Shown: positions 48,637 through 59,960, numbered from the stretch's first letter. The stretch: 64,000 bases of DNA from Jiella pelagia (GCF_026898155.1 NZ_CP114029.1:4692001-4756000); one strand, 5' to 3'. The notes: generated by a model from the sequence alone, not told the origin. Made by a program: numbers and translations.

Positions 48637-49329
48637 TCAGTCGACCCGGCCGCGCTGTGGGTAGCAGATGATGGAGAGATAGCGGGTGGGCAACGTCACC
48701 AGTTCCTCCGGCCCGTGCGGCGCGTCGGCATCGAAGAAGAAACTGTCGCCCGGTCGCATGCGATAGCGGCTGTCGGCGTGGCGATAGATCACCTCGCCCT
48801 CCAGCATGTAGAGGAACTCCATGCCGTCGTGCTGGAAGGTCGGGAAGACGTCGGAATCAGTAGTGAGCGTGATCAGGTAGGGCTCGACGGTGACGCCGCT
48901 GGAATTGTTGTCGATGTGGCCGAGGAGATTGTACTGATGGCCGGCCCGGGTGCCGCGCCGCTCCAGTTCGACGCCTTCCCCGGCCTTGACGAAGACCGCG
49001 TTGCGCACCTCCTCGAAGCGGCGGAAGAAGGCGGTCAACGGTACGCCGAGGGCGCGGGACAGCGCCTGCAGCGTCGTCAGCGACGGCGAGATGTTGCCGT
49101 TCTCGATCTTCGACAGCATGCCGAGCGAGATGCCGGTCGCCGAGGCGAGATCGCTGACGGTGATCCCGAGCTTCTTGCGGAAGGCGCGGACCTCGTGGCC
49201 GATCGCTGCCTCGAGGTTGTTCTCCTTGCTCTCGCGGACGGCGTGCGGATCCTGGTTCAGCGGCGCCTTGGGTCCCGGGGCCTCACCCGCCTTGCCGTCT
49301 TCCGCCGTGCTTTGTCCGCCATCCGCCAT
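48637..49329 (-). CDS. XRE-family regulator with C-terminal cupin
   Basis: This 230-aa regulator has an acidic, disordered start, a helix-turn-helix at about residues 45-100 (LGITVSDLASATGISLGMLSKIENGNISPS) shown here only by its key parts, GISLGMLSKIENG, and a cupin domain (FQHDGMEFLYMLEGEV, MRPGDSFFFDADAPHGPEE). Such proteins often sense amino acid or polyamine metabolites. It is immediately upstream of mgsABC on the same strand and probably regulates the methylamine genes. Confidence 0.88.
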   Translation of the reverse strand: MADGGQSTAEDGKAGEAPGPKAPLNQDPHAVRESKENNLEAAIGHEVRAFRKKLGITVSDLASATGISLGMLSKIENGNISPSLTTLQALSRALGVPLTAFFRRFEEVRNAVFVKAGEGVELERRGTRAGHQYNLLGHIDNNSSGVTVEPYLITLTTDSDVFPTFQHDGMEFLYMLEGEVIYRHADSRYRMRPGDSFFFDADAPHGPEELVTLPTRYLSIICYPQRGRVD

Positions 49330-49358
49330 CGATCATGCCCCTCTCGTTCGCGCGGAAC

Positions 49359-50366
49359 CTATCTTCCGGGTGAAGGGGATTCAACTGGCAGGAAAGTCCC
49401 CGCCTTGCGCAATGCCGTCGGCGTCTGGCCGGTGGCGGCCCTGACGGCGCGGGCGAAATGCGAGGCATTGGCGAAGCCCGTCGCAACGGCGATCTCGGCG
49501 ATGGAAAGCGGGCTCTGGCGCAGGAGCCGCATCGCCTCGGCGAGCCGGATCTCCTGCGAGACGTCGACGATGCCGCGCCCGAGATGGCTGGCGAAGAGCC
49601 TCTGGAGTTGGCGCGGCGAGACGCCGGCGAGACGGGCGAGCTCGGCCCGCGACGGCGGCGTCTCGATCGCCGACTCCAGCCGTTCGAGCGCGGCGACCAG
49701 CGCCGGGTGATGGGTTCCGTAGCGTTCCGCCACCGAGCCGCGCTGCGGTCCCGCCGCTTCGCCGATCGCGGTGTGCAGGAACCAGTCGGAGACGCGGCGG
49801 GCGAAGGCCGGTCCCATCCGTTCGGCGATCAGCGCGTGCATCATGTCGAGTGGGGCGACACCGCCGCCGCAGGTCAGTCGGTCGCGGTCGATCACGTAGC
49901 GGGAAGGGGTGGGGTCGAGGTCCGGGAAGGCTTCCTTCAGCGCCGCGGCATGCTCCCAATGGATGGTGAACGTGCGCCTTGCTAGAAGTCCCGCCTCGGC
50001 CAGAACATAGGCGCCGCCGGAGATGCCACCGAGGCGCAGGCCCGAGCGGGCGAGGCGGCGCAGCTCGGTCGGCAGCTGCCGATCCTGCCAGTCGCGAGGC
50101 TCACCGCCGGCACAGACGAGGAGTGCGAACAATTTGCCGCCGGCCTCCCGGAGCGGGCGGGTCTCGACAATCGCACCCGACGAGGCGCGAGCCGGGCCGC
50201 CTGCGGCGCTGAAGCACTCCACCGCATAGACCGGGCGGCCGGCGAGGATGTTCGCCGCCCTCAAGGGTTCGCTTGCCGCCGCAAAGGACATCAGCGCGAA
50301 CCCTGGCAGAAGGACGAAGCCGATCGTCTGGCAGCGGGCGTCCGAAACCCTGGCGTCTTCATTCAC
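49359..50366 (-). CDS. GlxA-type AraC-family regulator (DJ-1/PfpI-like domain + AraC HTH)
   Basis: This 335-aa activator has an N-terminal class I amidotransferase-like sensor domain (FVLLPGFALMSFAAASEPLR, GGISGGAYVLAEAGLL) and a C-terminal double helix-turn-helix (ARLAGVSPRQLQRLF, IAVATGFANASHFARAVR). The group includes GbdR, which controls glycine betaine, dimethylglycine and carnitine breakdown. It is 29 bases before the XRE gene and divergent from the FAD oxidase at 50499, so it may control either side. It contains an intact GAGCTC (49638-49643). Confidence 0.88.
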   Translation of the reverse strand: MNEDARVSDARCQTIGFVLLPGFALMSFAAASEPLRAANILAGRPVYAVECFSAAGGPARASSGAIVETRPLREAGGKLFALLVCAGGEPRDWQDRQLPTELRRLARSGLRLGGISGGAYVLAEAGLLARRTFTIHWEHAAALKEAFPDLDPTPSRYVIDRDRLTCGGGVAPLDMMHALIAERMGPAFARRVSDWFLHTAIGEAAGPQRGSVAERYGTHHPALVAALERLESAIETPPSRAELARLAGVSPRQLQRLFASHLGRGIVDVSQEIRLAEAMRLLRQSPLSIAEIAVATGFANASHFARAVRAATGQTPTALRKAGTFLPVESPSPGR

Positions 50367-50498
50367 CGGCTTGGCCCAAGCATGTCTGAAACCGTCCCTT
50401 ACAGACTAGCAGGTCCGTCTCGTCCCCGTCACGTTGCCGGACACAGTTTGTCGGTTCGCTCGCGACGGATACCGACACACGAACCAACGGAGACAGTT

Positions 50499-51830
50499 AT
50501 GCCCGGACCGACGCCAGAGGCCGTCGAAAGCGACGCCACCCTTCCCGCCGCCGCGGACGTCGTCGTTATCGGCGGCGGCATCGTCGGCGCGTCGACGGCC
50601 CTTGAACTGGTCGAGCGGGATCTTTCCGTCGTTCTTCTGGAGAAAGGCGTGATCGCCGGGGAGCAGTCGAGCCGCAACTGGGGCTGGGTGCGCATGTCAC
50701 GCCGCGACCCCCGCGAAATCCCGCTGATGGCCCAGTCGATCCGGATCTGGGAAACGCTCGGCGAGCGTGTCGGCGCCGATCTCGGATATCGGCAATGCGG
50801 CATCGCCGTACCGTTCCATTCGCGGGCCTTCAAGCAGCAGAACCTCGAATGGCTGAAATACATCGAGGGCACGCAGATCCGTGTCGGCGAGGTTGGCTCG
50901 GACGCGCTGCGGCAGATGCTGCCGGAGATGGAACTCGATTATGACGGCGGGCTCTTTTCGCCGACAGACGGCCGCGCCGAACCGCAACTGGCGGCGCCCG
51001 CCATCGCCCGGGCGGTCCGGGCGAAGGGCGGCACAGTGCTGACGAATTGCGCCGTCCGGCGGATCGACATCGCCGGCGGCAGGATCGCCGGCGTGATTAC
51101 CGAGAAGGGCAGGATCATCGCCGAGCGGGTCGTTGTCGCGGGCGGGGCCTGGTCGCGGCTGCTCCTGCGGGACGTCGGCGTTACGCTGCCGCAGCTGAAG
51201 GTCCTGAACTCCGTCTGCCGCACCGAGCCAGTGGAAGGTGGTCCGGAGATCACGGTGCGCGGACCGGACTTTTCCGTCCGCAAGCGGGCCGATGGCGGCT
51301 ACACCGTCTCGACGCTCGCCTCCAACGTCTATGATCTGACGCCCGACAGCTTTCGCTTCCTGAAGGAGTTCGTGCCGGCGCTGAAGATGGAGTGGTCAGC
51401 GCTGAAGCCGCGCGTCGGCAGGCGCTTCGCCCAGGAATGGCGGGACATGCGGCGCCGCTCCGACGAGGAGATATCCGCCTATGAAGAGACCCGCATCCTC
51501 GATCCCGAGCCGAACGTCGCGATGACGGACCGAGCGCTTGCACGGCTGGCGGCGGCGTTTCCGGCCTTCCGGAACGCCAGGATCGCTCAGCGCTGGGCGG
51601 GGCTCATCGACGTGACGCCGGACGCCGTGCCGGTGATCTCGACGGTCGACAAGCGGCCGGGGCTCGTCGTCGCGACGGGTTTTTCCGGGCATGGATTCGG
51701 ACTTGGGCCGGGAGCCGGGCGGCTCGCTGCCGATCTCGTGGCGGGTACGACCCCGATCGTCGATCCGGCGGCCTTCCGGCTGTCGCGCTTCTCCGACGGC
51801 TCGAAGATCGTTCCCTTGACCGGCGTCTGA
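50499..51830 (+). CDS. FAD-dependent oxidoreductase, DadA/sarcosine oxidase beta-like
   Basis: This 443-aa flavoenzyme has the DAO fold. The N-terminal FAD motif is VVIGGGIVGASTALELVERD, and GFSGHGFGLGPGAGRLAADL near the C-terminus is typical of sarcosine oxidase beta/DadA-like amine oxidases. ATG 50499 was chosen for the GGAGAC site and because the upstream frame lacks homology-like content. It is divergent from the GlxA-type regulator. It may oxidise an N-methylated amino acid (sarcosine, dimethylglycine or N-methylglutamate); the substrate cannot be fixed. Confidence 0.85.
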   Translation: MPGPTPEAVESDATLPAAADVVVIGGGIVGASTALELVERDLSVVLLEKGVIAGEQSSRNWGWVRMSRRDPREIPLMAQSIRIWETLGERVGADLGYRQCGIAVPFHSRAFKQQNLEWLKYIEGTQIRVGEVGSDALRQMLPEMELDYDGGLFSPTDGRAEPQLAAPAIARAVRAKGGTVLTNCAVRRIDIAGGRIAGVITEKGRIIAERVVVAGGAWSRLLLRDVGVTLPQLKVLNSVCRTEPVEGGPEITVRGPDFSVRKRADGGYTVSTLASNVYDLTPDSFRFLKEFVPALKMEWSALKPRVGRRFAQEWRDMRRRSDEEISAYEETRILDPEPNVAMTDRALARLAAAFPAFRNARIAQRWAGLIDVTPDAVPVISTVDKRPGLVVATGFSGHGFGLGPGAGRLAADLVAGTTPIVDPAAFRLSRFSDGSKIVPLTGV

Positions 51831-51863
51831 CGGCCGGGCGCCGGATGCCTCGGGCAGACGTCG

Positions 51864-53850
51864 TCAGGCCTTGCGCTGCTCATTCGGACCTTCGATGTCG
51901 AGGCTCGCCAAGAAGCCGCTTCATTTCCTCCTCGAGATCGATCTCCAGTGCCGGCCGCGCCTGCCTTGCGGGGCGAGCCGTCACGGCAGCAGGCGGTGTC
52001 GGTTCCGCCGCAGCCTTGCGGGTGTCGGTGGGCGGTGCGGCGTCACTGAGAGCCGGGCCGGCAACAGCCGGACCGGGTCGCGCCGGGGCGGCTGTCTTCG
52101 CCAAGGAAGGCGCCGGGCTGGCCGCAGGTTTTGACTGTGCGAGTGTGGTAGCGGTTGTGCTCGGTGAAGCGGGAGGCGTGCCGTTCGCCTCAGAGATCGT
52201 TGCGTCTTCTGGAGACTGTGCCTCGAATGAACTGACGGCCGCTGCTCTGGTCTCGCCTTGCACCGGCTCATTTGCAGATTGAGACCGCGAAGCCTGCCAG
52301 GCCGCCGGCTTGTCCGGTTTCGGCTCGCCCGCCATCTCCTCCTTTGAGCCTCGCCTCTGCAAGAGCTGCCGGCTTGCCGCTGGAGGTTGCCGCCTCGATC
52401 GCGATGTGCGAGCTGCTCGCCGTTCCGATCGCGGATTCGGCAGCCGGCCGAGCCGGAGCCGGAGCCGCTGGCGCCGCGGCCGGCTCGGCGATCGCCGCTT
52501 CAAGGTCTCGCGTCAGCTCTTCGCTGAGATCGGCCGAGAGAAACTCCTCGATGCTCTGCCCAGTGGCCTGCCGTGCTGCGTCTCGACTTGCAGCGCCGGA
52601 TTGGGAGTCGGTGGTGCCAGTTGTCATCGGTGGCTTCGAGGAGGTGCCGAGCGGGGCTCTCCCTGATGTCTCCGGGCGGCTGTATCGCCGCGATTGGATC
52701 GCGCTGGCAAAGCTGCGGACGGACAGGGGGCGGCTCTCCTTGCCGGAATCCGGGCTGGCCGGTCCTGCCGGCTTGCGATCGGAAGGTGCGTCGCTCGACA
52801 CGTCCGAGCGGGCGGTGAGCCCCGTCGGCAGGCTGCCGGGATCCGCCCTTCTGTCCCCCAGTGGCGGCTGCGCTCCGTTGCCATTTTCGCGCTGCGGCGG
52901 CATTGGCCGCGATGCGGGCGCGACCGCTTCCGGTGGCTTAGGCGCGGAGCCGGGCCTGATCTCGGCCTGCGGCGGCATCATGGCTGGCTGCGGCTTGGCA
53001 TGGGGCTCGACTGGCTCCACTGGCTCGACATCCGCCTTCGAGCGGATCGTCGGGGTCGCGCGGGAAAAGGCCATCGTCGAGGGATTGAGGGCCGGGGGCT
53101 CCGTCGGCTTCAATGGCGTTTCGACCGCCGGAACGAAGGCGGTCTGCCGCTGGTCGACCGGTTTCGACCGGCTGCCGCCCATCTTGGCCGTGGCTTCGCT
53201 GTCCCGTCGCCCAGCGTCGCCAGCGGGGACGCTGGCAGGGAAGGTGTCGGGGCCGCGGCGGTCTGCCGACGCCACAGCCTCGACGCCGGATCTGCCAGCC
53301 GGCGCAGGGGGTGTGAGACACCGACGGGATGTGAAGGTGGCTCTGCAGGGGCCGCAGGCTCGGGCCAACGCATCGCTGGAGCCCGTTTACCGCCGCCGGC
53401 TGCTGTTCCGGAAGGCGGGGCGGTCTCATCCTGCCGGGTGGCGGTGAGGGGAGGCGCAGCCGGCTCGCGCCGGCCAGGGGATGACGAGCCGGGTGAAATC
53501 GCCGGGATGTCCAGCCGTCCGTCCTCGGAACGGACCTCCCGCGGCGGGGCGGGCGACCGCGAAATCGATGCCTCGACGAGAATATCGGTCTGGCCGCCGA
53601 CGAGGACCAGATGCTCGACGTCGTCCCGCCGCACCAGCACCAGCTTGCGCTTGTCGTCGACGCGGGCGACGTCGACCACCTGCAGGCGTTGTACACGCAC
53701 GCGGGGACCGAGCGCGGTACCGTTGGCCAAGAGACGCTTCGCCAAGAGTATCACGACGATCGCCAGGACACAGACCATCGCTGCCACGAGCGCCACCCAG
53801 ACGATCGGAGCGAGACTTGCCCCGAACAGATCGACCATCCATTGCGGCAT
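51864..53850 (-). CDS. FliO-like protein with very long low-complexity C-terminal region, frame broken three times
   Basis: The N-terminal ~100 residues are FliO-like: one membrane helix (LAPIVWVALVAAMVCVLAIV) and a small cytoplasmic domain with KRKLVLVRRDDVEHLVLVGG. FliO assists flagellar export-gate assembly. A long Pro/Ala/Ser-rich region follows. One missing base in a five-G run (53307-53311, plus strand), plus an extra base in each of GAGCCTC (52346-52352) and GAGGCTC (51900-51906), rebuild a single 661-aa protein ending LDIEGPNEQRKA. The acidic EIDLEEEMKRLLGELD end looks functional. It is divergent from cckA. Other flagellar genes are not in the window. Confidence 0.7.
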
Positions 53851-54139
53851 GGCTTCGATAACTCCTCAGAAGGTCGAGCTTCAGCATATACGGGTCCCGT
53901 AAACAGCGGTGCCGCATAAATGCAAGACCGGCAAGTCCTTCGCTGGACCAGCATGGTTCATTGGTCGGCCAGTCATTTGCCGCACTCTTGTGAGCAAAGC
54001 TCCGGATCGACGCAAGGATCGAATGCGAGCTTGCCCGCGGCGGCGGCCCCGGCCGCGATGAAAACACCGGTCGACGCGCGATTCCGCTATGGCTATCCTT
54101 CACATTCGCTCGAATCGGCTGGCAAGAGGACACAACGCG

Positions 54140-56684
54140 ATGAACGGATCGGCTCAGGGGATGATCGACAAACCCTTGGTCGACCGGACGGCGGCCGCGT
54201 CGGGCGTCAGACGGCTCCTGCTGCTCGGCGGCGCGCTGATTGTCGCCGGGGCGAGCCTCGTCCTGTTCGGTCGCAGCTACGGAGAGGTGGCGGTCGTCGT
54301 CATCTTCGGCCTGTTTTCCTTCTTCGGGATTGCCGCGATCTTTGCCTCGGCGCTCGGCCTTGTCCGGTTTTCCAGCCGGGCGAGCGATGGCGGCATTGCC
54401 AAGGATTTCCTCGATACGGCACGCACCGGTCTCCTGATCCTCGACCGTCGGGGCCAGGTGGTCTACGCCAATCGTGCCTATGGCGATCTGACGGGAGCCG
54501 CCCGGTCGGGTGAGGTCCGCACCCTCGAGCGGCTGCTTGCCCGCGAGGCGGAGGCGACGGAAGCGATCTACCATCTCGCCAATCTGGCGCGCGACGGGCG
54601 GGCGGGCCAGCGCGAATTCCGGCTCGCCCACAGTCTCGCCCCGGCCAGCCAGAGCGAGGCGGTTCCATGCTGGTACCGCGTTTCGGTGCGCCCGCTGGCG
54701 AGCCGCGGCGGCCAGATGCAGGCCTGGCAGATCCTCGACATCACTGCCGACCGCAAGCACGAGGAATCCTCGTTCCAGGATCTGCAGCACGCCATCGACT
54801 ATCTCGACAAGGCGCCGGCCGGCTTCTTCGCATCCGATAGCGAGCACCGCATCGCCTACATCAATGCGACCCTCGCCGAGTGGCTCGGCGTCGACCTCGC
54901 TGAGATCAAGCCCTATCAGCGATCCTTCGTCGACTTCCTGGCCCCGTCCTGTCGCTCGCTCTATACCGAGCGCTCGAATGCCAGTGCGGAAGGGATCGAG
55001 GACATCGACCTGATGACCGCTACGGGCAGGACCCTGCCCGTCAGGCTCCTGCGACGTCCGGTTGCGGACGACAGCGCCGCGCCGGGGATCGTTCGCACGC
55101 TCGTCCTCGACCGAAGCGGCGAGCACGACGCGGCGACGCCGGTCGAACTCGCCGAGGCGCGCTTCACGCGGTTCTTCAACTCTTCGCCGATGGCGATTGC
55201 AACGCTCAATCCGTCGGGCCGGGTCGTCCGCTCCAATCCGGTGTTCCGCAGGCTCTTCGGTGCCGAGGCGGCGGAGGGCGCGGCAAGCTTTCCGTCGGCG
55301 ATCCGGGAAGCCGGTCACGAGGGCTTTCGCAAGGCGCTCGCGGAAGCCGAGACCGGTCGCTCTGGCATCGCGCCGGTCGACGCGGAGGTCGCCGACGAGA
55401 GGCCGCGTACGATCAGACTGTATCTCAGCCCGGTGCCGAAGGTCGGCCCGGACAGCGACGAGTGCGCGATCCTTTACGGCGTCGACATCACCGAGCAGCG
55501 GGCGCTCGAGGATCAGATCGCCAAGAGCCAGAAGATGCAGGCGGTCGGCAATCTCGCCGGCGGCATTGCCCACGACTTCAACAACGTCCTGACGATCATC
55601 ACGGCATCAGTGGATTTCCTTCTCCTCAACCACCGCACCGGTGATCCGTCCTTCCAGGACCTCCTGCTGATCAAGCAGAGCGCCAATCGGGCCGCCTCGC
55701 TGGTGCGCCAGCTGCTGGCCTATTCCCGCCGCCAGACGATGCGGCCGAAGATGCTGAACCTGACCGACGTCGTCGCCGACATGCATCTCCTTCTGAAGCG
55801 CGTCAGTGGCGACCATGCGAAGTTGGAGCGCCAGCATGCCCGCGATCTCTGGCCGGTCATGGCCGACATCGGGCAACTCGAGCAGGTGATCACCAATCTC
55901 GTCCAGAATGCCCGGGACGCGATGCCGAACGGCGGCAAGATCACCATCGCCACGCGCAACGTCCGCGCCGAGGAGACGGCCAAGTTCGGCTATGCGGAGG
56001 CTCGTCGACGGTGACTATGTCCTCGTGGAAGTGACCGACACCGGCAGCGGCATGCCGGCGGAAGTCGCCGAGCGGATCTTCGAGCCTTTCTTCACCACCA
56101 AGGAGATCGGCAAGGGAACCGGGCTCGGCCTGTCCATGGTCTATGGCATCATCAAGCAGTCGAACGGCTTCATCTACGTCGATTCGACGCCCGGCGAAGG
56201 CACGTCCTTCCGGATCTTCCTGCCGCGTTTCGTGCCGGCCGAGGCGGCTGGCCAGAGCACCGAAATGGCCGCCGCCGCAGCAGGCGCTGCGGGCGCGAAG
56301 ATGGACCTGTCCGGCACCGCGACGATCCTGCTGGTCGAGGACGAGGACAATGTGCGGGCCGTCAACTCGCGGGCGCTGACGATGCGAGGCTACGACGTCA
56401 AGGAAGCCGCGTCGGGCGTCGAGGCACTGGAGGTGCTGGAGGAACTGGACGGCAAGGTCGACATCGTTGTGTCCGACGTGGTCATGCCAGAGATGGACGG
56501 GCCGACGCTGCTGCGGGAAATGCGCAAGACCCGACCCGACCTGAAGTTCATCTTCGTCTCCGGCTATGCCGAGGAGGCCTTTGCCAAGAACATGCCGGAG
56601 GGGGAGAAGTTCGGCTTCCTCGCCAAGCCGTTCTCGCTGCGCGAACTCGCCGTCGCCGTGAAGACCATGCTGAACGAGGGCTGA
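54140..56684 (+). CDS. cckA: Hybrid sensor histidine kinase CckA, frame broken once
   Basis: CckA is the cell-cycle histidine kinase that phosphorylates CtrA through ChpT. Two membrane helices (residues ~25-75) are followed by PAS domains, the H-box GNLAGGIAHDFNNVLTII, and ATPase motifs LEQVITNLVQNARDAMPNGG and GTGLGLSMVYGIIKQ. A receiver domain has VEDEDNVR, the phospho-acceptor Asp in IVVSDVVMPEMDG, and the Lys in FLAKPFS. The frame breaks at 55997-56003 (GAGGCTC); GAGCTC there restores GYAELVDGDYVLVEV and 847 aa. ATG 54140 has AGAGGA upstream. CckA is essential in many relatives, so a true disruption is unlikely. Confidence 0.92.
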
Positions 56685-56748
56685 CCGCGAAGGGCGCGGC
56701 CTGCCACTCGGGTGCCTCCCCGGTCTTGGCGGCCCGGGGCTGGTGATC

Positions 56749-57669
56749 CTAAGGCCTTGCCAGCGCGACGGCGATCTCGCCGGCGAGTGTCGCATTCGCT
56801 TGGATGAGGGCGATGTTGGCCTTGAGCGAGCGCCCTTCGCTGAGTTCGACGATGCGGCCGAGCAGGAACGGCGTCACCGCCTTGCCGATGATGCGGGCGG
56901 CCGCCGCATCGGCGAGCGCCCGGTCGATCCAGCCCTCGATGGTGGCCTTGGCAATGGCGTGCTCGGCCGAAAGCGGATTGGCGACGAGCATGCCGCCTTT
57001 GACGCCGAGCGCGGCTCTCGCCTGTTGAAACCGGGCGATCTCTTCGGGACGGTCGAGCCGGAGAGGCGCCTTGTGGCCGGATTCGCTGGACCAGAAGGCG
57101 GGAAGCTCGTCGCTGCCATAGGCGACGACCGGAACGCCCTTGGTCTCCAGATATTCCAGCGTCAGACCGATATCGAGGATCGCCTTGGCGCCGGCCGAGA
57201 CCACAATGACGTCGGTGCGCGCCAGTTCTTCGAGATCGGCGGAGACGTCGAGGCTGGTCGCCCCGCCGCGGTGCACTCCGCCGATTCCGCCGGTGGCGAA
57301 GACGGCGATTCCGGCAGCCTTGGCTGCGATCATCGTCGCCGCGACGGTGGTCGAGCCGGTCCGGCCGAAGGCGGTGGCGAAGGCGAGATCGGCACGCGAC
57401 AGCTTCAGGACGCCGGATGCCTGCGCAAGAGCGGCGAGTTCGCTCTCCTCCAGCCCGATCCGCAGCACCCCGTCGATCACCGCGATGGTCGCCGGCTCGG
57501 CCCCGGCCGCGCGCACTGCCGCTTCGACGGCCAGCGCCGTCTGGAAATTCTGCGGATGGGGCATGCCGTGGGTGACGATCGTCGATTCCAGCGCGACGAG
57601 GGGCTTTCCGGCGGCCTTTGCGGCGGCAATGCGGGGCGACAGGACGAGGTTCGGGTTCGATGCGGGCAT
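56749..57669 (-). CDS. psuG: Pseudouridine-5'-phosphate glycosidase
   Basis: This enzyme splits pseudouridine 5'-phosphate into uracil and ribose 5-phosphate. Characteristic stretches are LVALESTIVTHGMPHPQN near the N-terminus, VFATGGIGGVHRGG around residue 120, VVSAGAKAILDIGLTLEYLET and VANPLSAEHAI. Length is 306 aa. ATG 57669 was preferred over TTG 57675. It follows psuK by seven bases; together they salvage pseudouridine. Confidence 0.93.
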   Translation of the reverse strand: MPASNPNLVLSPRIAAAKAAGKPLVALESTIVTHGMPHPQNFQTALAVEAAVRAAGAEPATIAVIDGVLRIGLEESELAALAQASGVLKLSRADLAFATAFGRTGSTTVAATMIAAKAAGIAVFATGGIGGVHRGGATSLDVSADLEELARTDVIVVSAGAKAILDIGLTLEYLETKGVPVVAYGSDELPAFWSSESGHKAPLRLDRPEEIARFQQARAALGVKGGMLVANPLSAEHAIAKATIEGWIDRALADAAAARIIGKAVTPFLLGRIVELSEGRSLKANIALIQANATLAGEIAVALARP

Positions 57670-57676
57670 TGGCAAT

Positions 57677-58661
57677 TCACGTCCGTGGCGTTGGGCCGGT
57701 GAGATTTTGTGGCGTCGGGCCGGTCAGAAGCGGCAGCATCCGCTCGATCTCGGCGGCAAGATCGTCCGGCGGAAACGAGGCCGCGCAGATCCGAAAGGAG
57801 GCGGCGACGATCCCGCGGCGGGCGCTTTCGAGGAATGTCGTATCACCAAGGCTCGCCGCGAATGCGACGGCGGCCAGCGTGTCGCCGGCACCGGTGACGT
57901 CCCGCGGGCGGACGACCGGCGGCCGCTGGAAGACCAACTCGCCGCCGTCGAGGATCGCAGCCTCCAGCGCCCCGTCTGAGATCACTGCCCGCCGCGTGCC
58001 GAGTTCGGCGAGGAGCCTCGGCGATGAGATGCAGGTTCGTCGTCGCCGTCACTTCAACGAGTGCCGCCGCCTCGGCGCGCGACAGGAAAAGGGCCGAAAG
58101 CTGCGGCAGAAAGGGGAGAAGCCGTCGAACCTTGGCGGGTGACACGCCGATGGCAGCGACCGGCCGTGCGTCGGCGGCCTCGACCGCGGCGGCGATCGTT
58201 TCGACAGGCAGGTTGGCGTCGATGATCAAGGCCCTGGCGGCGGCGATGGCGTCGCGGACGTTGCGTCGCGTGAGAAGCTTGGGGCCCAGGCGGTCGTACA
58301 GCGTCATGTCGGCGATGCCGGCGACGAGTTCGCCGCGATCGTCGATGATCGCCGTGTAGGTCGGCGTTTTGCGATCGAGGAACGTCACGCTCAGATCCGA
58401 CAATCCGCAGGCCTCGATTGCAGCGGCAATCCGGCGACCGTCGTCGTCGCCGCCGCGCGCCCCCAGAAACGCCACCGAAAGGCCGAGCGCACGCAGGGCG
58501 ACGGCCGCATTGAAGGTTGCTCCGCCGGGCGAATCGGCAAGAACGCCCGGATTGGAAGCCCCAGGATGATAAGGCGCGTCGGCCTTGGCCCGACGATCGA
58601 CATGGGCAGCGCCGAACATCAGAAAATCGGCAGCGGGCGGCGATGCGGCGGCCGTCTTCAT
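57677..58661 (-). CDS. psuK: Pseudouridine kinase (PfkB family), frame broken once
   Basis: This sugar-kinase-fold enzyme phosphorylates pseudouridine. The N-terminal part has GAAHVDRRAKAD and GGATFNAAVALRALG, and the catalytic GAGD motif is in RDVTGAGDTLAAVAFA. The frame breaks at 58013-58019 (GAGCCTC); GAGCTC there restores LIAELLAELGTRRAVISDG and gives 327 aa. The C-terminus holds a small tandem repeat (LTGPTPQN-LTGPTPRT). ATG 58661 lacks a strong ribosome site. It is coupled to psuG. Confidence 0.88.
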
Positions 58662-58737
58662 CAATTGTTCATCAGCGGGCTTCGCGCATGCTGATTCGGA
58701 AAAGGGAACAAACCATGATCATGGCCTTGCCGAATGA

Positions 58738-58752
58738 GAACAAAGAAGGTAC
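58738..58752 (+). promoter_or_regulatory. Candidate LexA (SOS) box upstream of recA
   Basis: The sequence GAACAAAGAAGGTAC fits the alphaproteobacterial GAAC-N7-GAAC box with one mismatch in the second half. A further GAAC follows at 58757. It lies 62 bp upstream of the recA start, an expected position for SOS control. Confidence 0.5.
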
Positions 58753-58814
58753 ATGAGAACAAATCCCGCAGATGTTGCACCCCTTATCGGCGCGTGAAAT
58801 AAGGTCTCGTCATC

Positions 58815-59888
<1,074 letters not shown>

Positions 59889-59937
59889 GAGCGTCAAGCG
59901 CTGAGGTCTTACCGCGGCGGCCCGATGGACAGGACAG

Positions 59938-59960
59938 GCCGGCCTTTGTAAAAGGCCGGC
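59938..59960 (+). terminator. Strong hairpin after recA
   Basis: A perfect 10-bp stem (GCCGGCCTTT with AAAGGCCGGC) closes a three-base loop (GTA), 50 bases after the recA stop. It is followed by GGTTT rather than a long T-run. It probably ends or attenuates recA transcription before alaS. Confidence 0.65.

Noticed and set aside
49596..49602. GAGCCTC in the AraC-type regulator as another frame break
   Set aside because: It encodes the conserved QLQRLF of the AraC helix-turn-helix in the correct frame.
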